Assembly: GCA_963792675.1 (NCBI GenBank)
Contig: CAWBWT010000007.1
Location: 44,122 to 108,121, forward strand
DNA: 64,000 nt
Reading direction: 5' to 3'
Source of the DNA: JBBROS01 sp963792675
GTDB taxonomy: Bacteria > Pseudomonadota > Alphaproteobacteria > Acetobacterales > Acetobacteraceae
Under the pieces are notes generated by a model. The model had not been told where the DNA came from. It searched no databases and worked only from the letters and a program-made list of their open reading frames with translations. Both the position numbers and the translations under genes were made by a program. Shown piece after piece: positions 16,158-25,071 of the stretch (position 1 is its first letter; each line of letters begins with the position of its first letter).

Positions 16158-16691
16158 ATGGTGCTATTCAGCGCCGGGCGGCACCAACCCGGCGTTGTGC
16201 CGGCCGGACCCGAGACGAAAGGCGCCAAAGCATTGCCCAAGATCGACATCGCCGCCGTGCCCGAGAGCGTCGGCGGCGACTATCCGTCCCCCTTCGATGA
16301 ACCCTGCCGGCAGCGGGCCCGGCGGCGGCTCGGCGATGCAGCCGGGTTGACCCAGTTCGGCGTCAACTTGCTTCGGTTGCCGCCGGGGCAGTGGTCGAGC
16401 CAGCGCCACTGGCAGCATCGCGAGGACGAGTTCGTCCAAGTGCTCGCGGGCGAGGTGGTGCTGGTCACCGACGCGGGCGAAGAGCTGCTGCGGGCCGGTG
16501 ATTGCGCCGGCTTCAAGGGCGGCGAGCCGAACGGCCACCACCTGCAGAACCGGTCCGGCACGGAGGCGCTGGTGCTCGAGGTCGGCACCCGTCTCCCGGA
16601 TGGGGAGGACGGCGCCACCTATCCGGACATCGACCTGCATATCGCCTCGGGTTCGACCGTTTACACGCGCAAGGATGGCTCGCCCTACTAG
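16158..16691 (+). CDS. Cupin-domain protein
   Basis: 177 residues from ATG 16158, but the similarity typical of this group starts at LPKIDIAAVPESVGGDYP, so TTG 16233 is a real alternative start. The single beta-barrel cupin has motif 1 HREDEFVQVLAGEVVLVTD (metal-binding His and Glu) and motif 2 GDCAGFKGGEPNGHHLQN. It is a soluble protein that probably binds a small ligand or metal. Its role is unknown and its neighbours give no hint. It is transcribed away from selD across a 285-base gap in which no other feature was seen. Confidence 0.85.
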   Translation: MVLFSAGRHQPGVVPAGPETKGAKALPKIDIAAVPESVGGDYPSPFDEPCRQRARRRLGDAAGLTQFGVNLLRLPPGQWSSQRHWQHREDEFVQVLAGEVVLVTDAGEELLRAGDCAGFKGGEPNGHHLQNRSGTEALVLEVGTRLPDGEDGATYPDIDLHIASGSTVYTRKDGSPY

Positions 16692-16768
16692 GGCAGGGGC
16701 CAGGCGGGGCGGTCCGCGCCTTCGGCCGACTCACCTTAGGCGCGGGATGTTTCGATCAGGTCGGATCA

Positions 16769-17059
16769 CTAGGACGCGGTCTTCAACTGGTCGAGGTCCA
16801 CGGTCCCGTGCTGGCTGACGAACACCAGCGTGTTCGTGTCGCCATGCCGCTGCGACACGTCGGTGATCTCGTGGTCGGCACTGTCGTAGATGGTGACCTG
16901 GCCGTCGTGCCGGATCGCCAGGCGGTGCGTGGTGGGGAAGAACGCGTAATCCATGTCGTTCTGGCCACCGCTGGTGCTCGGCTCGCCGAGGGCGTCGGGC
17001 CACCACTTGGGACCGAACTCCATGGGGGCCATGGGTTCCATCGGCTTCATCGGTTCCAT
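16769..17059 (-). CDS. Conserved hypothetical protein with N-terminal MEPM repeat
   Basis: 96 residues from ATG 17059, chosen because CAGGAG lies about 8 bases upstream. The N-terminus repeats a Met-Glu/Lys-Pro-Met unit (MEPMKPMEPMAPMEF). A small beta-rich body follows: WWPDALGEPSTSGGQNDMDY, RLAIRHDGQVTIYDSADHEI and TLVFVSQHGTVDLDQL. Proteins of this shape occur in many proteobacteria without a known role. There is no signal peptide. The Met-rich start could bind metal or be a disordered tag; this is speculation. Confidence 0.8.
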   Translation of the reverse strand: MEPMKPMEPMAPMEFGPKWWPDALGEPSTSGGQNDMDYAFFPTTHRLAIRHDGQVTIYDSADHEITDVSQRHGDTNTLVFVSQHGTVDLDQLKTAS

Positions 17060-17162
17060 CGTTTGCTCCTGGGGCCTGGTCCTGGGGCTTGCTCCGGCGT
17101 CGGTTTGGAAGCGTCCCGCCCGGACGCGCGGGCGGGCGCGGGCAAACACCGGGCCGAGGCGA

Positions 17163-17492
17163 TCAGCGGCCGGGTGTGGCCGGGATCGGGTCGGTCGCGG
17201 CGCGGAACCGATTATATTCGCGAACCCGGTTCGGATACTTACGCCACGCCGAGGTGCCCTCGTAGCGGGCGAAGGGGGGGACCTTCTGCACGAACGTGCG
17301 GTTGAGCGCGCCCGGCGACGCCTTGACCGCGGCGTGCGCGCTGTCGAGCCACTCGGCCGACAGATGGCTCGTGGCGGTCAGGTTCTGCGGCGCCGGGATC
17401 GAGCCGGTGCGGATCGCGCGCCGCAGGACCCGGACGGGAACGCCGAGGCGGCGTGCGGCTTCGGGCAGGCCAAGTGGGTACGTATCGCTCAT
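17163..17492 (-). CDS. Small helix-turn-helix protein
   Basis: 109 residues from ATG 17492. The N-terminal 35 residues fit an excisionase/MerR-like winged HTH: GLPEAARRLGVPVRVLRRAI then RTGSIPAP. A second part, SHLSAEWLDSAHAAVKASPG, followed by a basic aromatic tail (VPPFARYEGTSAWRKYPNRV), is of unknown fold. It is probably a DNA-binding regulator. It lies divergently about 125 bases from the DhaKL kinase gene and could regulate it, but no operator was found. Confidence 0.7.
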   Translation of the reverse strand: MSDTYPLGLPEAARRLGVPVRVLRRAIRTGSIPAPQNLTATSHLSAEWLDSAHAAVKASPGALNRTFVQKVPPFARYEGTSAWRKYPNRVREYNRFRAATDPIPATPGR

Positions 17493-17618
17493 GAACACCG
17501 ATCCAGGTTGATGCGGCCCTTCTGACCACCGCGCCGGGTCGATGGCAAGAGCATGCGGCCGCATGCCGCTTCGACAGCCTCCGCGGCTTGGGGCATGCTC
17601 CGGTCGAGGGAGGACCGC

Positions 17619-19310
17619 ATGCGCAAGCTGGTGAACGAACCGCGCGCCGTGGTGCGCGAGATGCTCGAGGGCGCGGTGGCGCTGCAGCCGGGCCAGGCGT
17701 TGCTGGAAGGGTGGACGGTCGTGCTGCGCGCGGACCTGCCGCCGCCGGATCGCCGCGAGGTGGCGCTGATCTCGGGCGGCGGGAGCGGGCACGAGCCGGC
17801 GCATGCAGGATATGTCGGCGATGGCATGCTGCACGCGGCGGTGGCTGGGGACGTCTTCGCCTCACCGCCGGTGGACGCGGTGCTGGCGGCGATCCGCGCC
17901 GCGGCCGGCCCGGCGGGCGCGTTGCTGATCGTCAAGAACTACACAGGCGACCGGCTGAATTTCGGGCTGGCGGCCGAACTCGCCCGCGCGGACGGGATCC
18001 CGGTCGAGGTCGTCGTGGTGGCCGATGACGTGTCGCTGCGCGCGAGCGTGTCGGCCACGGGGCGGCGCGGCTTGGCGGGAACCGTGCTGGTGCACAAGGT
18101 TGCGGGCGCGGCATCGGCGGCCGGGGTGGACCTGCCAGGCGTGCGCGCGGCGGCGCAGGCGGCCGCCGACGCGGTGGGAACGATGGGCGTGGGCTTGAGT
18201 GCCTGCACCGTGCCAGCAGCCGGGGCGCCGGGGTTCGAGCTGCCGGACGGCGAGATGGAACTGGGCCTCGGCATCCATGGCGAGCGCGGCATCCGCCGGG
18301 TTCCGCTGGCGCCGGCGGATGCCGTGGTCGAGACGATGCTGGACGAGATCTTGGCCGACAAGGCGTTCGCGCCGAGGAGCGCGGTGGCGCTGCTAGTAAA
18401 TGGGCTCGGCGGCACGCCGGCGATGGAGCTGGCCGTGGTAGCGCGCCGGGCGCTCCAGGTCCTGCGCGACCGGGGCCTGGTCGTCGCGCGGGCCTGGTCG
18501 GGCACGCTGTTGTCGGCGCTGGAGATGGCCGGTTGCTCGCTGTCGGTGATGGCGGTGGACGAGGCGCGGTTGCAGCTGCTGGATGCGCCGACCGGTGCGC
18601 CCGCGTGGCCTGGCGGCGGCCGCATCCCGGATGCGGCGCAGCGGGTCGCAACCGTCTCGCCGGCTTCGGCCGCGGCCAACGGCGAAGCGACGCCGGCCCC
18701 GTTGCTGGCGGCGGTGCGCGCGGTCTGCGCGGCGTTGCGAGCGGCCGAACCCCAGCTGACGGCGATGGATGCCAAGGTCGGCGACGGCGACCTAGGCGCG
18801 GCCCTCGCGCGCGGCGCGGACGCGGCGGAAAGTGCGCTTGCGGGCGGCGGCCCGGCATCGGCGGTGCTGGCACGCATTGCCGGCGCAGTGCGGCGCGACG
18901 TCGGCGGCACGTCCGGCCCGCTCTACGCGGCGCTGCTGCTGCGCTCCGCGCGGGTGCTGGACGACGGCACGGCCGATGCCTCGACCTGGGGACGGGCGCT
19001 GTCCGCGGGGGCCGACGCGGTTGGCGAGCTGGGCGGCGCCAGGCCCGGCGACTGCACCATGCTCGACGCGCTGCGGCCCGGCGCGGACGCGTTCACGGCG
19101 GCGCTCGCGGCGGGTGAGGAGCCCGCGGCCGCCTGGCGTGAGGCGGTGGCTGCGGCGGAACGCGGCGCGGCGGCGACGGCGGCGATGACCCCGCGTCTGG
19201 GCCGGGCGAGCTACCTCGGCGGGCGAGCGCTGGGGGTGACCGACCCGGGCGCCGAGGGCGTGGTGGTCTGGATGCGAGCATTGATTGACACTGCCGGAGG
19301 CGCCTCATAG
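17619..19310 (+). CDS. Fused dihydroxyacetone kinase (DhaK-DhaL type)
   Basis: 563 residues from ATG 17619, which has GGGAGGA five bases upstream. The DhaK domain has RREVALISGGGSGHEPAHAG and the substrate-binding His220 in ELGLGIHGERG, which forms a hemiaminal with the keto sugar (E. coli His218). The DhaL domain (from about residue 365) has the Mg/ATP-binding DAKVGDGDLGAALARGA and the DVGGTSGPLYAALLL loop. Single-chain enzymes use ATP directly. The substrate may be dihydroxyacetone, or a ketotetrose such as erythrulose as in newer members of this family. The ABC importer and two sugar-modifying enzymes that follow (19365-27304) favour a role in polyol or sugar breakdown. Confidence 0.92.
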   Translation: MRKLVNEPRAVVREMLEGAVALQPGQALLEGWTVVLRADLPPPDRREVALISGGGSGHEPAHAGYVGDGMLHAAVAGDVFASPPVDAVLAAIRAAAGPAGALLIVKNYTGDRLNFGLAAELARADGIPVEVVVVADDVSLRASVSATGRRGLAGTVLVHKVAGAASAAGVDLPGVRAAAQAAADAVGTMGVGLSACTVPAAGAPGFELPDGEMELGLGIHGERGIRRVPLAPADAVVETMLDEILADKAFAPRSAVALLVNGLGGTPAMELAVVARRALQVLRDRGLVVARAWSGTLLSALEMAGCSLSVMAVDEARLQLLDAPTGAPAWPGGGRIPDAAQRVATVSPASAAANGEATPAPLLAAVRAVCAALRAAEPQLTAMDAKVGDGDLGAALARGADAAESALAGGGPASAVLARIAGAVRRDVGGTSGPLYAALLLRSARVLDDGTADASTWGRALSAGADAVGELGGARPGDCTMLDALRPGADAFTAALAAGEEPAAAWREAVAAAERGAAATAAMTPRLGRASYLGGRALGVTDPGAEGVVVWMRALIDTAGGAS

Positions 19311-19364
19311 CGTCTCGACAAGGAATCGAAACAGAATGCTTGGCGGCTCCGGGGGGAAAAGACC

Positions 19365-20816
19365 ATGCACAAGATCGCTGAGACGCGCTTGTCGCGCCGG
19401 CTTGCGTTGGCAGGCGGGGCGGGATCGCTCATGTTGCGACCCAATCTCGTCCGCGCCCAGGCGGCGCACCCGCTGAAAGGCAAGACGATCGAGATGTCGG
19501 TGCTCGGCATCGCAGGCTGGCTGCCGAGCAAGCTCGGCGTGGACATGTCGCCGATCTTCGCCGACTACGCCAAGCAGCATTACGGCTACGACGTGAAATT
19601 CCGCTTCGCCGACGCACCGTTCGGGCAGTTGTTCCAGAAGGCGGCGACGTCGCTGGCGACGCGGTCGCAGGAATACAACATCATCATCTCCGACAGCCAA
19701 TGGCTGGGCGCGCTGGCGTCGCCGAAATGGATCGTGCCGCTCAACCCGATCATCCAGGCCAACAAGGACCTCGACATCGAGTGGTACGCGCCGGCGATCC
19801 GCGACGCCTACCAGATTTACCCGGACGGCACCGACAACCGCTGGGGCTTCCCGCAGGAAGGCGACGTGCTGGCGCTGTTCGTGCGTCGCGACCTGCTGAC
19901 GGCGCCGGGCGAGAACGAGGCGTTCAAGGCCAAGCACGGCACCGACCTGCCGCAAAGCTGGGAAGATTTCGAGAAGCTCACCTGGGACGACTACGCCAAG
20001 GTGCTCGAGCACTTCAACCGGCCGGACAAAGGCTACCACGGCCTGGCGACGCACATGTCGCGCGAGTACGATTTCTTCTCCTGCCCGGCGCTGTCGTTCA
20101 TGCGCAGCATGGGCGGCGACGTGTGGAACGCCAAGACCGGGCAGGTCGAGGGCGTGCTGAACGCGGCGAGCAATGCGAAGGCGCTCGAGACCTACAAGGC
20201 GATGCTGAAGTATCAGCCGCCAGGCGCGATCAATTACGGCATCGCCGAACTGGTGGACGTGTTCACCCAGGGCAAGGTGTTCTCCGCCATGCAATGGGCC
20301 GCGGTCGGTCCGGCCATGATCCGCCCCGACATGCGCGACAAGGTGCTCGTCGTGCCGCCGCCGGCGTTCAAGGGCCGCGACGGCAAGAACGTCCGCAACT
20401 ACATCATCGGCGGCCAGCCCTGGGTGCTGAACGCTTTCAACGACGATGCGCATCAGCGGGTGGCGATCGACTTCATGAAATGGTGGTACCTGCCGGAGAC
20501 GGCCCTGGAGTTCGCCAAGCGCGGCGGCGACCCGTGCGACAAGGCCACCCTGTCGCGGCCCGATTTCGACGCGATGCAGCCCTGGTTCCGCACCTACAAA
20601 TACATGCTGCAATACTCCAGCGACTTCTGGCACGACCCGAAATACTCGGAGATGCTGGCCGTGCAGCAGGAGGCGTTCACTGCCTACGCCACCGGGCAGA
20701 TCAACGACCCGCAGCACGCGCTCGACTACGCCGCCTGCAAGCAGCAGGCGATCCTGTTCGACAGCGGCACCGCAGAGAAGCAGCCCGGTGCGGCGTGCCG
20801 GTCCATCCGCCTTTAG
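19365..20816 (+). CDS. Carbohydrate ABC transporter substrate-binding protein
   Basis: 483 residues, family-1 extracellular solute-binding protein. The N-terminus RLSRRLALAGGAGSLML contains a twin-Arg-like signal and is followed by the cleavage region VRAQA. The mature lobes include LKGKTIEMSVLGIAGWLPSK and GKVFSAMQWAAVGPAMI. ATG 19365 is preceded by GGGGGGAAAAG. It is the first gene of an eight-gene operon running to 27304. Length and operon layout (two ATPases, two permeases, small membrane protein) resemble glycerol/polyol importers of the GlpSTPQV type, but the ligand is not determined. Confidence 0.9.
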   Translation: MHKIAETRLSRRLALAGGAGSLMLRPNLVRAQAAHPLKGKTIEMSVLGIAGWLPSKLGVDMSPIFADYAKQHYGYDVKFRFADAPFGQLFQKAATSLATRSQEYNIIISDSQWLGALASPKWIVPLNPIIQANKDLDIEWYAPAIRDAYQIYPDGTDNRWGFPQEGDVLALFVRRDLLTAPGENEAFKAKHGTDLPQSWEDFEKLTWDDYAKVLEHFNRPDKGYHGLATHMSREYDFFSCPALSFMRSMGGDVWNAKTGQVEGVLNAASNAKALETYKAMLKYQPPGAINYGIAELVDVFTQGKVFSAMQWAAVGPAMIRPDMRDKVLVVPPPAFKGRDGKNVRNYIIGGQPWVLNAFNDDAHQRVAIDFMKWWYLPETALEFAKRGGDPCDKATLSRPDFDAMQPWFRTYKYMLQYSSDFWHDPKYSEMLAVQQEAFTAYATGQINDPQHALDYAACKQQAILFDSGTAEKQPGAACRSIRL

Positions 20817-20828
20817 CTTCGAAAGTTC

Positions 20829-20880
20829 GGGGGCCTGGGGCGCCTCGCCCCAGTGGGGTCCAGGGGCAGCGCCCCTGGCG
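20829..20880 (+). repeat. Double-hairpin palindromic repeat, copy 2
   Basis: A CTGGGGC...GCCCCAG hairpin is followed by GGGTCCAGGGG and the hairpin CCAGGGGcagCGCCCCTGG. It matches the reverse complement of 770-814. It fills nearly the whole gap between the binding-protein stop and the first permease start, so it can act inside the transcript, for example to hold the upstream gene at higher mRNA levels. Confidence 0.75.
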
Positions 20881-20886
20881 GTCCTG

Positions 20887-21771
20887 ATGCAACAAGCCCG
20901 CCGCTGGCTGGTCCCGCTGCTGCTGGCGCCAGTGCTCGCTTTCTTCGTAATTTGGAACACCATCCCGACGCTCTGGCTCCTGGGCTTGAGCTTCTACCGC
21001 TTCTCGTTGACCAGCGGCCGTCCGCCGATCCCGTACGGGTTCGGCAATTACGACAATATCCTCGCCGACGGCGGCATCTGGCTCGACCTCAGCCGTACGT
21101 TCCGCTTCATGTTCGCGACCGTCGGGATCGAGACCCTGCTCGGCGTCGGTCTCGGCCTGCTGTTCTGGGGCAGCGCGCGGCTGCCAGGACGGCGCCTTGC
21201 GCTGACGCTGTTGTTCGCGCCGATGGTGCTGACGCCGGTCGCGAGCGGCACGTTCTTCCGGCTGATCTACGACCCCACTTTCGGCGTGCTGAACGCGATG
21301 CTGCGCGGGGTGGGGCTCGGCACCGTCAACTTCCTCGGTGACGCCTCGGTCGCCTTCGCCGCGGTGGTGGCGGTGGATGTGTGGATGTGGACGCCGTTCA
21401 TGATCCTGATGACGCTCGCCGCCCTCGCCTCGGTGCCGAAGGCCGAGCTCGAGGCGGCCGAGGTGGACGGCCTGCCGTGGCTGCAGCGGCTGCGGCTGAT
21501 CGTGCTGCACCACGGCCGCTTCATCCTGATGCTGGGCGTGCTGCTGCGGGCCATCGACAGCTTCAAGACCATGGACCTGATCTACAACATGACCTTCGGC
21601 GGCCCGGGCTCGACGACGCAGCTCGTCGCCATTACGCTCTATCGCCGCGCGTTTGAGGCGTTCAACATGGGGTCGAGTTCGGCGCTGGCGGTGATCTTGC
21701 TGCTGGTCTCGATCGGGCTCACCAGCGCCTTCATCTTCCTGCTTCGGCAGCGCGAGCGGGCGGCCGGATGA
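20887..21771 (+). CDS. Carbohydrate ABC transporter permease 1 (MalF-like)
   Basis: 294 residues from ATG 20887, six transmembrane helices. Helix 1 is LVPLLLAPVLAFFVIWNTIP. The cytoplasmic EAA loop that contacts the ATPase is ELEAAEVDGLPWLQRLRLIV. MTFGGPGSTTQLVAITLYR is the periplasmic stretch typical of MalF/UgpA-type permeases. The frame is open upstream through the palindromic repeat to 20788, but ATG 20887 begins the hydrophobic N-terminus. No strong ribosome site is seen. The stop overlaps the next start by four bases. Confidence 0.92.
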   Translation: MQQARRWLVPLLLAPVLAFFVIWNTIPTLWLLGLSFYRFSLTSGRPPIPYGFGNYDNILADGGIWLDLSRTFRFMFATVGIETLLGVGLGLLFWGSARLPGRRLALTLLFAPMVLTPVASGTFFRLIYDPTFGVLNAMLRGVGLGTVNFLGDASVAFAAVVAVDVWMWTPFMILMTLAALASVPKAELEAAEVDGLPWLQRLRLIVLHHGRFILMLGVLLRAIDSFKTMDLIYNMTFGGPGSTTQLVAITLYRRAFEAFNMGSSSALAVILLLVSIGLTSAFIFLLRQRERAAG

Positions 21772-22586
21772 GGCGGCACCTTTATCACGCGCTGCTGTGG
21801 CTGATCGCGCTGCTGTTCTTCGCGCCGGTCGGGTGGATCCTGCTCGGTTCGTTTAAGCGCCCGGACGATTTGCTGGCGGTGCCGCCGAAGCTGTTCTTTG
21901 CGCCGACGCTGGCCAATTACCGCGCCTTGTTCGCGCGGGCGGAGTTCAGCAACCAATTGCTGAACTCGCTGCTGATCTCGGTGTCGGCAGTTGTCATTGC
22001 GGTGTTCGTCTCGTTCCTGGCCGCGTTCTGCTTCTCGCGCTTCAAGCCCCGTGGCACCGGTTTTTTGATGTTCTTATTGCTGTCGATCCGGATGCTGCCG
22101 GGCTCGGCGGCCATCCTGCCGGTGTTCCTGATGTATGTCGCGTTCGGCTGGAAGGATACTTATGCGGGCGTTATCTTGTTCTATGCGATGTTCTCGATCC
22201 CATTCTCGGTCTGGATCCTGAAGGGGTTCCTCAACTCGGTGTCGCTGCGGTTCGACGAGACGGCACTCGCGAACGGCGCGTCGTGGGCGCACGTGATCGG
22301 CCGGGTGGTGCTGCCGCAGGTGGTGCCGGGCCTGGTCGCCGCGTTCATCTTCAACATGATCTTCGTGTGGAACGAGTTCTTGTTCAACTACATCATCGGC
22401 GGCAAGACCACGACGACCATCCCGGTGGCGCTCTCGACCGGGCTCTACTCGGAAGGCGGCATCGACTGGACCTTCCTGTCGGCGCTGACCAGCATCTACC
22501 TGCTGCCGCCGGTGGTCGCCGTTTACGTGTTCCAGCGCTTCTTGCTGGCCGGGATGACGTTCGGCACGGTGCGCGGCGAGGTCTGA
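21768..22586 (+). CDS. Carbohydrate ABC transporter permease 2 (MalG-like)
   Basis: 272 residues, six transmembrane helices. Starts in the ATGA overlap with permease 1. Helix 1 LLWLIALLFFAPVGWILLGS and the segment DLLAVPPKLFFAPTLANYRALF are typical of MalG/UgpE permeases. The EAA loop is RFDETALANGASWAHVIGRV, followed by VLPQVVPGLVAAFIFNMIF. It forms the membrane channel together with permease 1. Confidence 0.92.
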   Translation: MRRHLYHALLWLIALLFFAPVGWILLGSFKRPDDLLAVPPKLFFAPTLANYRALFARAEFSNQLLNSLLISVSAVVIAVFVSFLAAFCFSRFKPRGTGFLMFLLLSIRMLPGSAAILPVFLMYVAFGWKDTYAGVILFYAMFSIPFSVWILKGFLNSVSLRFDETALANGASWAHVIGRVVLPQVVPGLVAAFIFNMIFVWNEFLFNYIIGGKTTTTIPVALSTGLYSEGGIDWTFLSALTSIYLLPPVVAVYVFQRFLLAGMTFGTVRGEV

Positions 22587-22859
22587 ATGGGGTTCGCCTA
22601 CCGCCTCGAAGCCGCGCTGCTGCTGGTGTTCGCGGCCGGGCTGCTGCTGGTGGCGCAGACCTGGGTCGAGCCACTGTACGAAGCCGGCTTGCTGATGGTG
22701 ATCGGCTCGGCGCTGCTGCTGATCGCGGTCGGCAACGTGCCGGCGCAGTTGCGGCCGTTCGGGGCGCTGCTCCGGGTGGCGCTGCTGCTCCTGCTGCTGG
22801 CGGCCGTGTTCGGCGCCGGCTTTCTCCTCGTTCCGGTCCTTGCCAGGCTGGGCCAATGA
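22587..22859 (+). CDS. Small membrane protein within the ABC operon
   Basis: 90 residues with three hydrophobic segments: LEAALLLVFAAGLLLVAQTW, GLLMVIGSALLLIAVGNV and LLRVALLLLLLAAVFGAGFL. It begins directly after the permease 2 stop and overlaps the first ATPase start. Glycerol-type ABC operons of rhizobia carry a small membrane protein of unknown role in a similar position (DUF2160 type). This one is likely an accessory subunit, which is inference from position only. Confidence 0.8.
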   Translation: MGFAYRLEAALLLVFAAGLLLVAQTWVEPLYEAGLLMVIGSALLLIAVGNVPAQLRPFGALLRVALLLLLLAAVFGAGFLLVPVLARLGQ

Positions 22860-23976
22860 CCGCCGCCGTCTCGTTCCGCGGCGTGCGCAAGCACTACCGA
22901 GGCGTCGCGGTCGTGGACGGCGTCGACCTCGACTGCGCCCCCGGCCGGATCACCGCCTATGTGGGCCGCCGGCCGCCGGCAAGTCGGTGCTGCTGCGGCT
23001 GCTGGTTGGGCTGGAGGCGGCGGATGCCGGGCGCATCCTGGTGTCGGGCGAGGACGTGACCGGCATCGATCCGGGGCGGCGCAAGCTCGGCTATGTGCCG
23101 CAATCCTTTGCGCTGTTCCCGCAATGGAGCGTGTTCGACAACATCGCCTACCCGCTCACGGTGCGCGGCGCCTCGCGGGCGGCGGCGCGGAGCCGGGTCG
23201 AGCGGCTGGCCGGGCTGCTGGGGCTGGAGGCGGCGCTGGGCAAGCGGCCGGACGCGCTGTCGGGCGGGCAGAAGCAGCGGGCGGCGCTGGCCCGCGGCCT
23301 GGTGCGGGAGGCCGACGCCTACGTGCTGGACGATCCGCTGGTGGGGCTCGACTTCAAGCTGCGCGAGCGGCTGGTGGACGATCTGAAGCGGCTGCGCGAG
23401 GAGTATGGCGCGGCGTTCCTTTACGCCACCAGCGACTCGCTCGAGGCGCTTGCGGTGGCCGACGACATCGCCGTGCTGGACCGCGGCCAGCTGGTCGAGC
23501 ACGGGCCCGCCGAGGCGATCTACCACCGGCCGCAAGCGTTGCGGTCGGCGGAGATCGTCGGCTTTCCCCGCTGCAACGTGCTGCCGGGCACGGTCGATGC
23601 GGAGGGGCGCTGCCGCTCGAGGCTTGGAGCCTTTCACCTGGCCGGGACAGTGGCGGCGGGGCCGGTCAGCATCGCCGTGCGGCCCGAGCACTTCGAGCCG
23701 GCGACGCAGCCGGGCGGGTTGGACGTGCAGGCGGTGGTTCGTCTGGTGGAGGACCTCGGCGCCGAGCTGGTGGTGCATTTCGATGCCGGCGGCGGTGACG
23801 GGTCGGCGCTGGATACCGGCGCGCTCGTCACCGTGCTGCCAGCGGCGTCGGCGTCGGCGGGGACGGAGGAACTCGACGGCAGGCTGCTGCTGTCAGTGCG
23901 TCCGGACAAGCTCGCCGTGTTCGCGCCGGATGGTGCCCGTCTCGGCGCCGGCGCCGTCAGCAGCGGGGCGGCATGA
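22856..23976 (+). pseudogene. ABC transporter ATP-binding protein 1, one-base deletion in the P-loop region
   Basis: ATG 22856 opens MTAAVSFRGVRKHYRGVAV and runs to ITAYVG at 22966. There the expected P-loop PPAAGKSVLLRLLVG appears in another frame, so one C is missing near 22967. After the break everything is intact: SGGQKQRAALARGLV signature, YVLDDPLVGLDFKLRE Walker B, FLYATSDSLEALAVADDI and a C-terminal regulatory barrel. The length (about 373 residues) is normal for MalK/UgpC-like subunits. GPPAAGKS is the altered Walker A seen in glycerol-type importers with two ATPases. The lesion lies in a G/C run, so a sequencing error is likely. Confidence 0.85.
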
Positions 23977-25049
23977 GCGGCATTGCGGTGCGCGACCTCT
24001 CGAAACGGTTCGGCGCCGTTGCCGTGCTGGACCGGCTCAGCTTCGACTTCCCGGCCGACACGGTGACCTGCCTGCTCGGCCCGTCCGGCTGCGGCAAGAC
24101 GACGCTGCTGCGGCTGATCGCCGGGCTTGAGCGGCCGGATGGGGGCGCGATCCTGCTGGGGGGCGCCGATGTCGCGCGGTGGCCGGCGCGCAAGCGCAAC
24201 CTGGCGATGGTGTTCCAGTATCCCGTCACCTACCCGACCCTTTCGGTCGCCGACAACATCCGCGAGCCGCTGCGCCACGACCGCAGCCTGTCGCCCGAGC
24301 TGCGCGAGCGGCGGGTCCAGGAGGTGCTGGATATTCTGGCACTCGGCCCGATGGCCGGCCGGCGGGCGCGCGAGCTCGACGCCGGCGGCCGGCAACGGGT
24401 CGCGGTCGGCCGCGCCGTGGCCCGGCATTGCCCGGTGCTGCTGTTCGACGAGCCGACCACCAACATCGAGCTCGCGGCCAAGCTGCAGCTAATGCGGGCC
24501 TTCAAGCAGATCACCCGGCGCCTGCAGCAGACGATCGTCTACGTGACGCATGACCAGACCGAGGCGATGACCGTTGCCGACCGGATCGCGCTGATGCAGG
24601 ACGGACGCATCCTGCAGTGCGACACGCCGCGCCGGTTGTACGAGCGGCCGGAGACCGAGTTCGGCGGCTGGTTCCTCGGCAATCCCGGCATGAGTTTTTG
24701 CCCCGGCGTGCCGGGGCCGGATGGGATGCGGTTCGCGTTGCTGCCGGATCCGGTGCCCGGCGCGCCCCCGCTCACGCTCGGCGTGCGGCCCGAGCACCTG
24801 CTGGTGGCGCCGGTGCCGTTCCCGGGTTCGGTCCCTGCCAGCGTCATCGCCCGTACCATCGGGATCGGCGGCGTCGTCCTGCTGACGCTCGGGCTCGGCG
24901 GCGGGGAGCACGTCCGGGCCAAGGTGCCGCCGGGCAGCGGGTTCCAGCCCGGCGGCGCCGCGCACGTCGCCTGTGCGCCGGGGCGGGCCGCACTGTTTCG
25001 CGATGGGGTGCGGCTGGCGCTGCCGAGCGAGGCGCTGGCGTTGGTATGA
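23973..25049 (+). CDS. Carbohydrate ABC transporter ATP-binding protein 2
   Basis: 358 residues. Walker A is GPSGCGKTTLLRLIAGLERP, Q-loop AMVFQYPVTYPTLSVADNI, Walker B PVLLFDEPTTNIEL and H-loop IVYVTHDQTEAMTVADRIAL. The signature is degenerate, ELDAGGRQRVAVGRAVARH instead of LSGGQ. The C-terminal barrel (LTLGVRPEHLLVAPVPFPG) is typical of sugar importers. Together with ATPase 1 it likely forms a heterodimer, as in glycerol importers with two different ATPases. It overlaps ATPase 1 by four bases. Product location: cytoplasmic face of the inner membrane. Confidence 0.92.
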   Translation: MSGIAVRDLSKRFGAVAVLDRLSFDFPADTVTCLLGPSGCGKTTLLRLIAGLERPDGGAILLGGADVARWPARKRNLAMVFQYPVTYPTLSVADNIREPLRHDRSLSPELRERRVQEVLDILALGPMAGRRARELDAGGRQRVAVGRAVARHCPVLLFDEPTTNIELAAKLQLMRAFKQITRRLQQTIVYVTHDQTEAMTVADRIALMQDGRILQCDTPRRLYERPETEFGGWFLGNPGMSFCPGVPGPDGMRFALLPDPVPGAPPLTLGVRPEHLLVAPVPFPGSVPASVIARTIGIGGVVLLTLGLGGGEHVRAKVPPGSGFQPGGAAHVACAPGRAALFRDGVRLALPSEALALV

Positions 25050-25071
25050 TCGGAGCGAATAGGAGGCGGCA

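Noticed and set aside
22856..23976. Programmed ribosomal frameshift in the importer ATPase
   Set aside because: No slippery heptamer or downstream pseudoknot was seen at 22967, and the missing base falls in a GC run; error or mutation is simpler.
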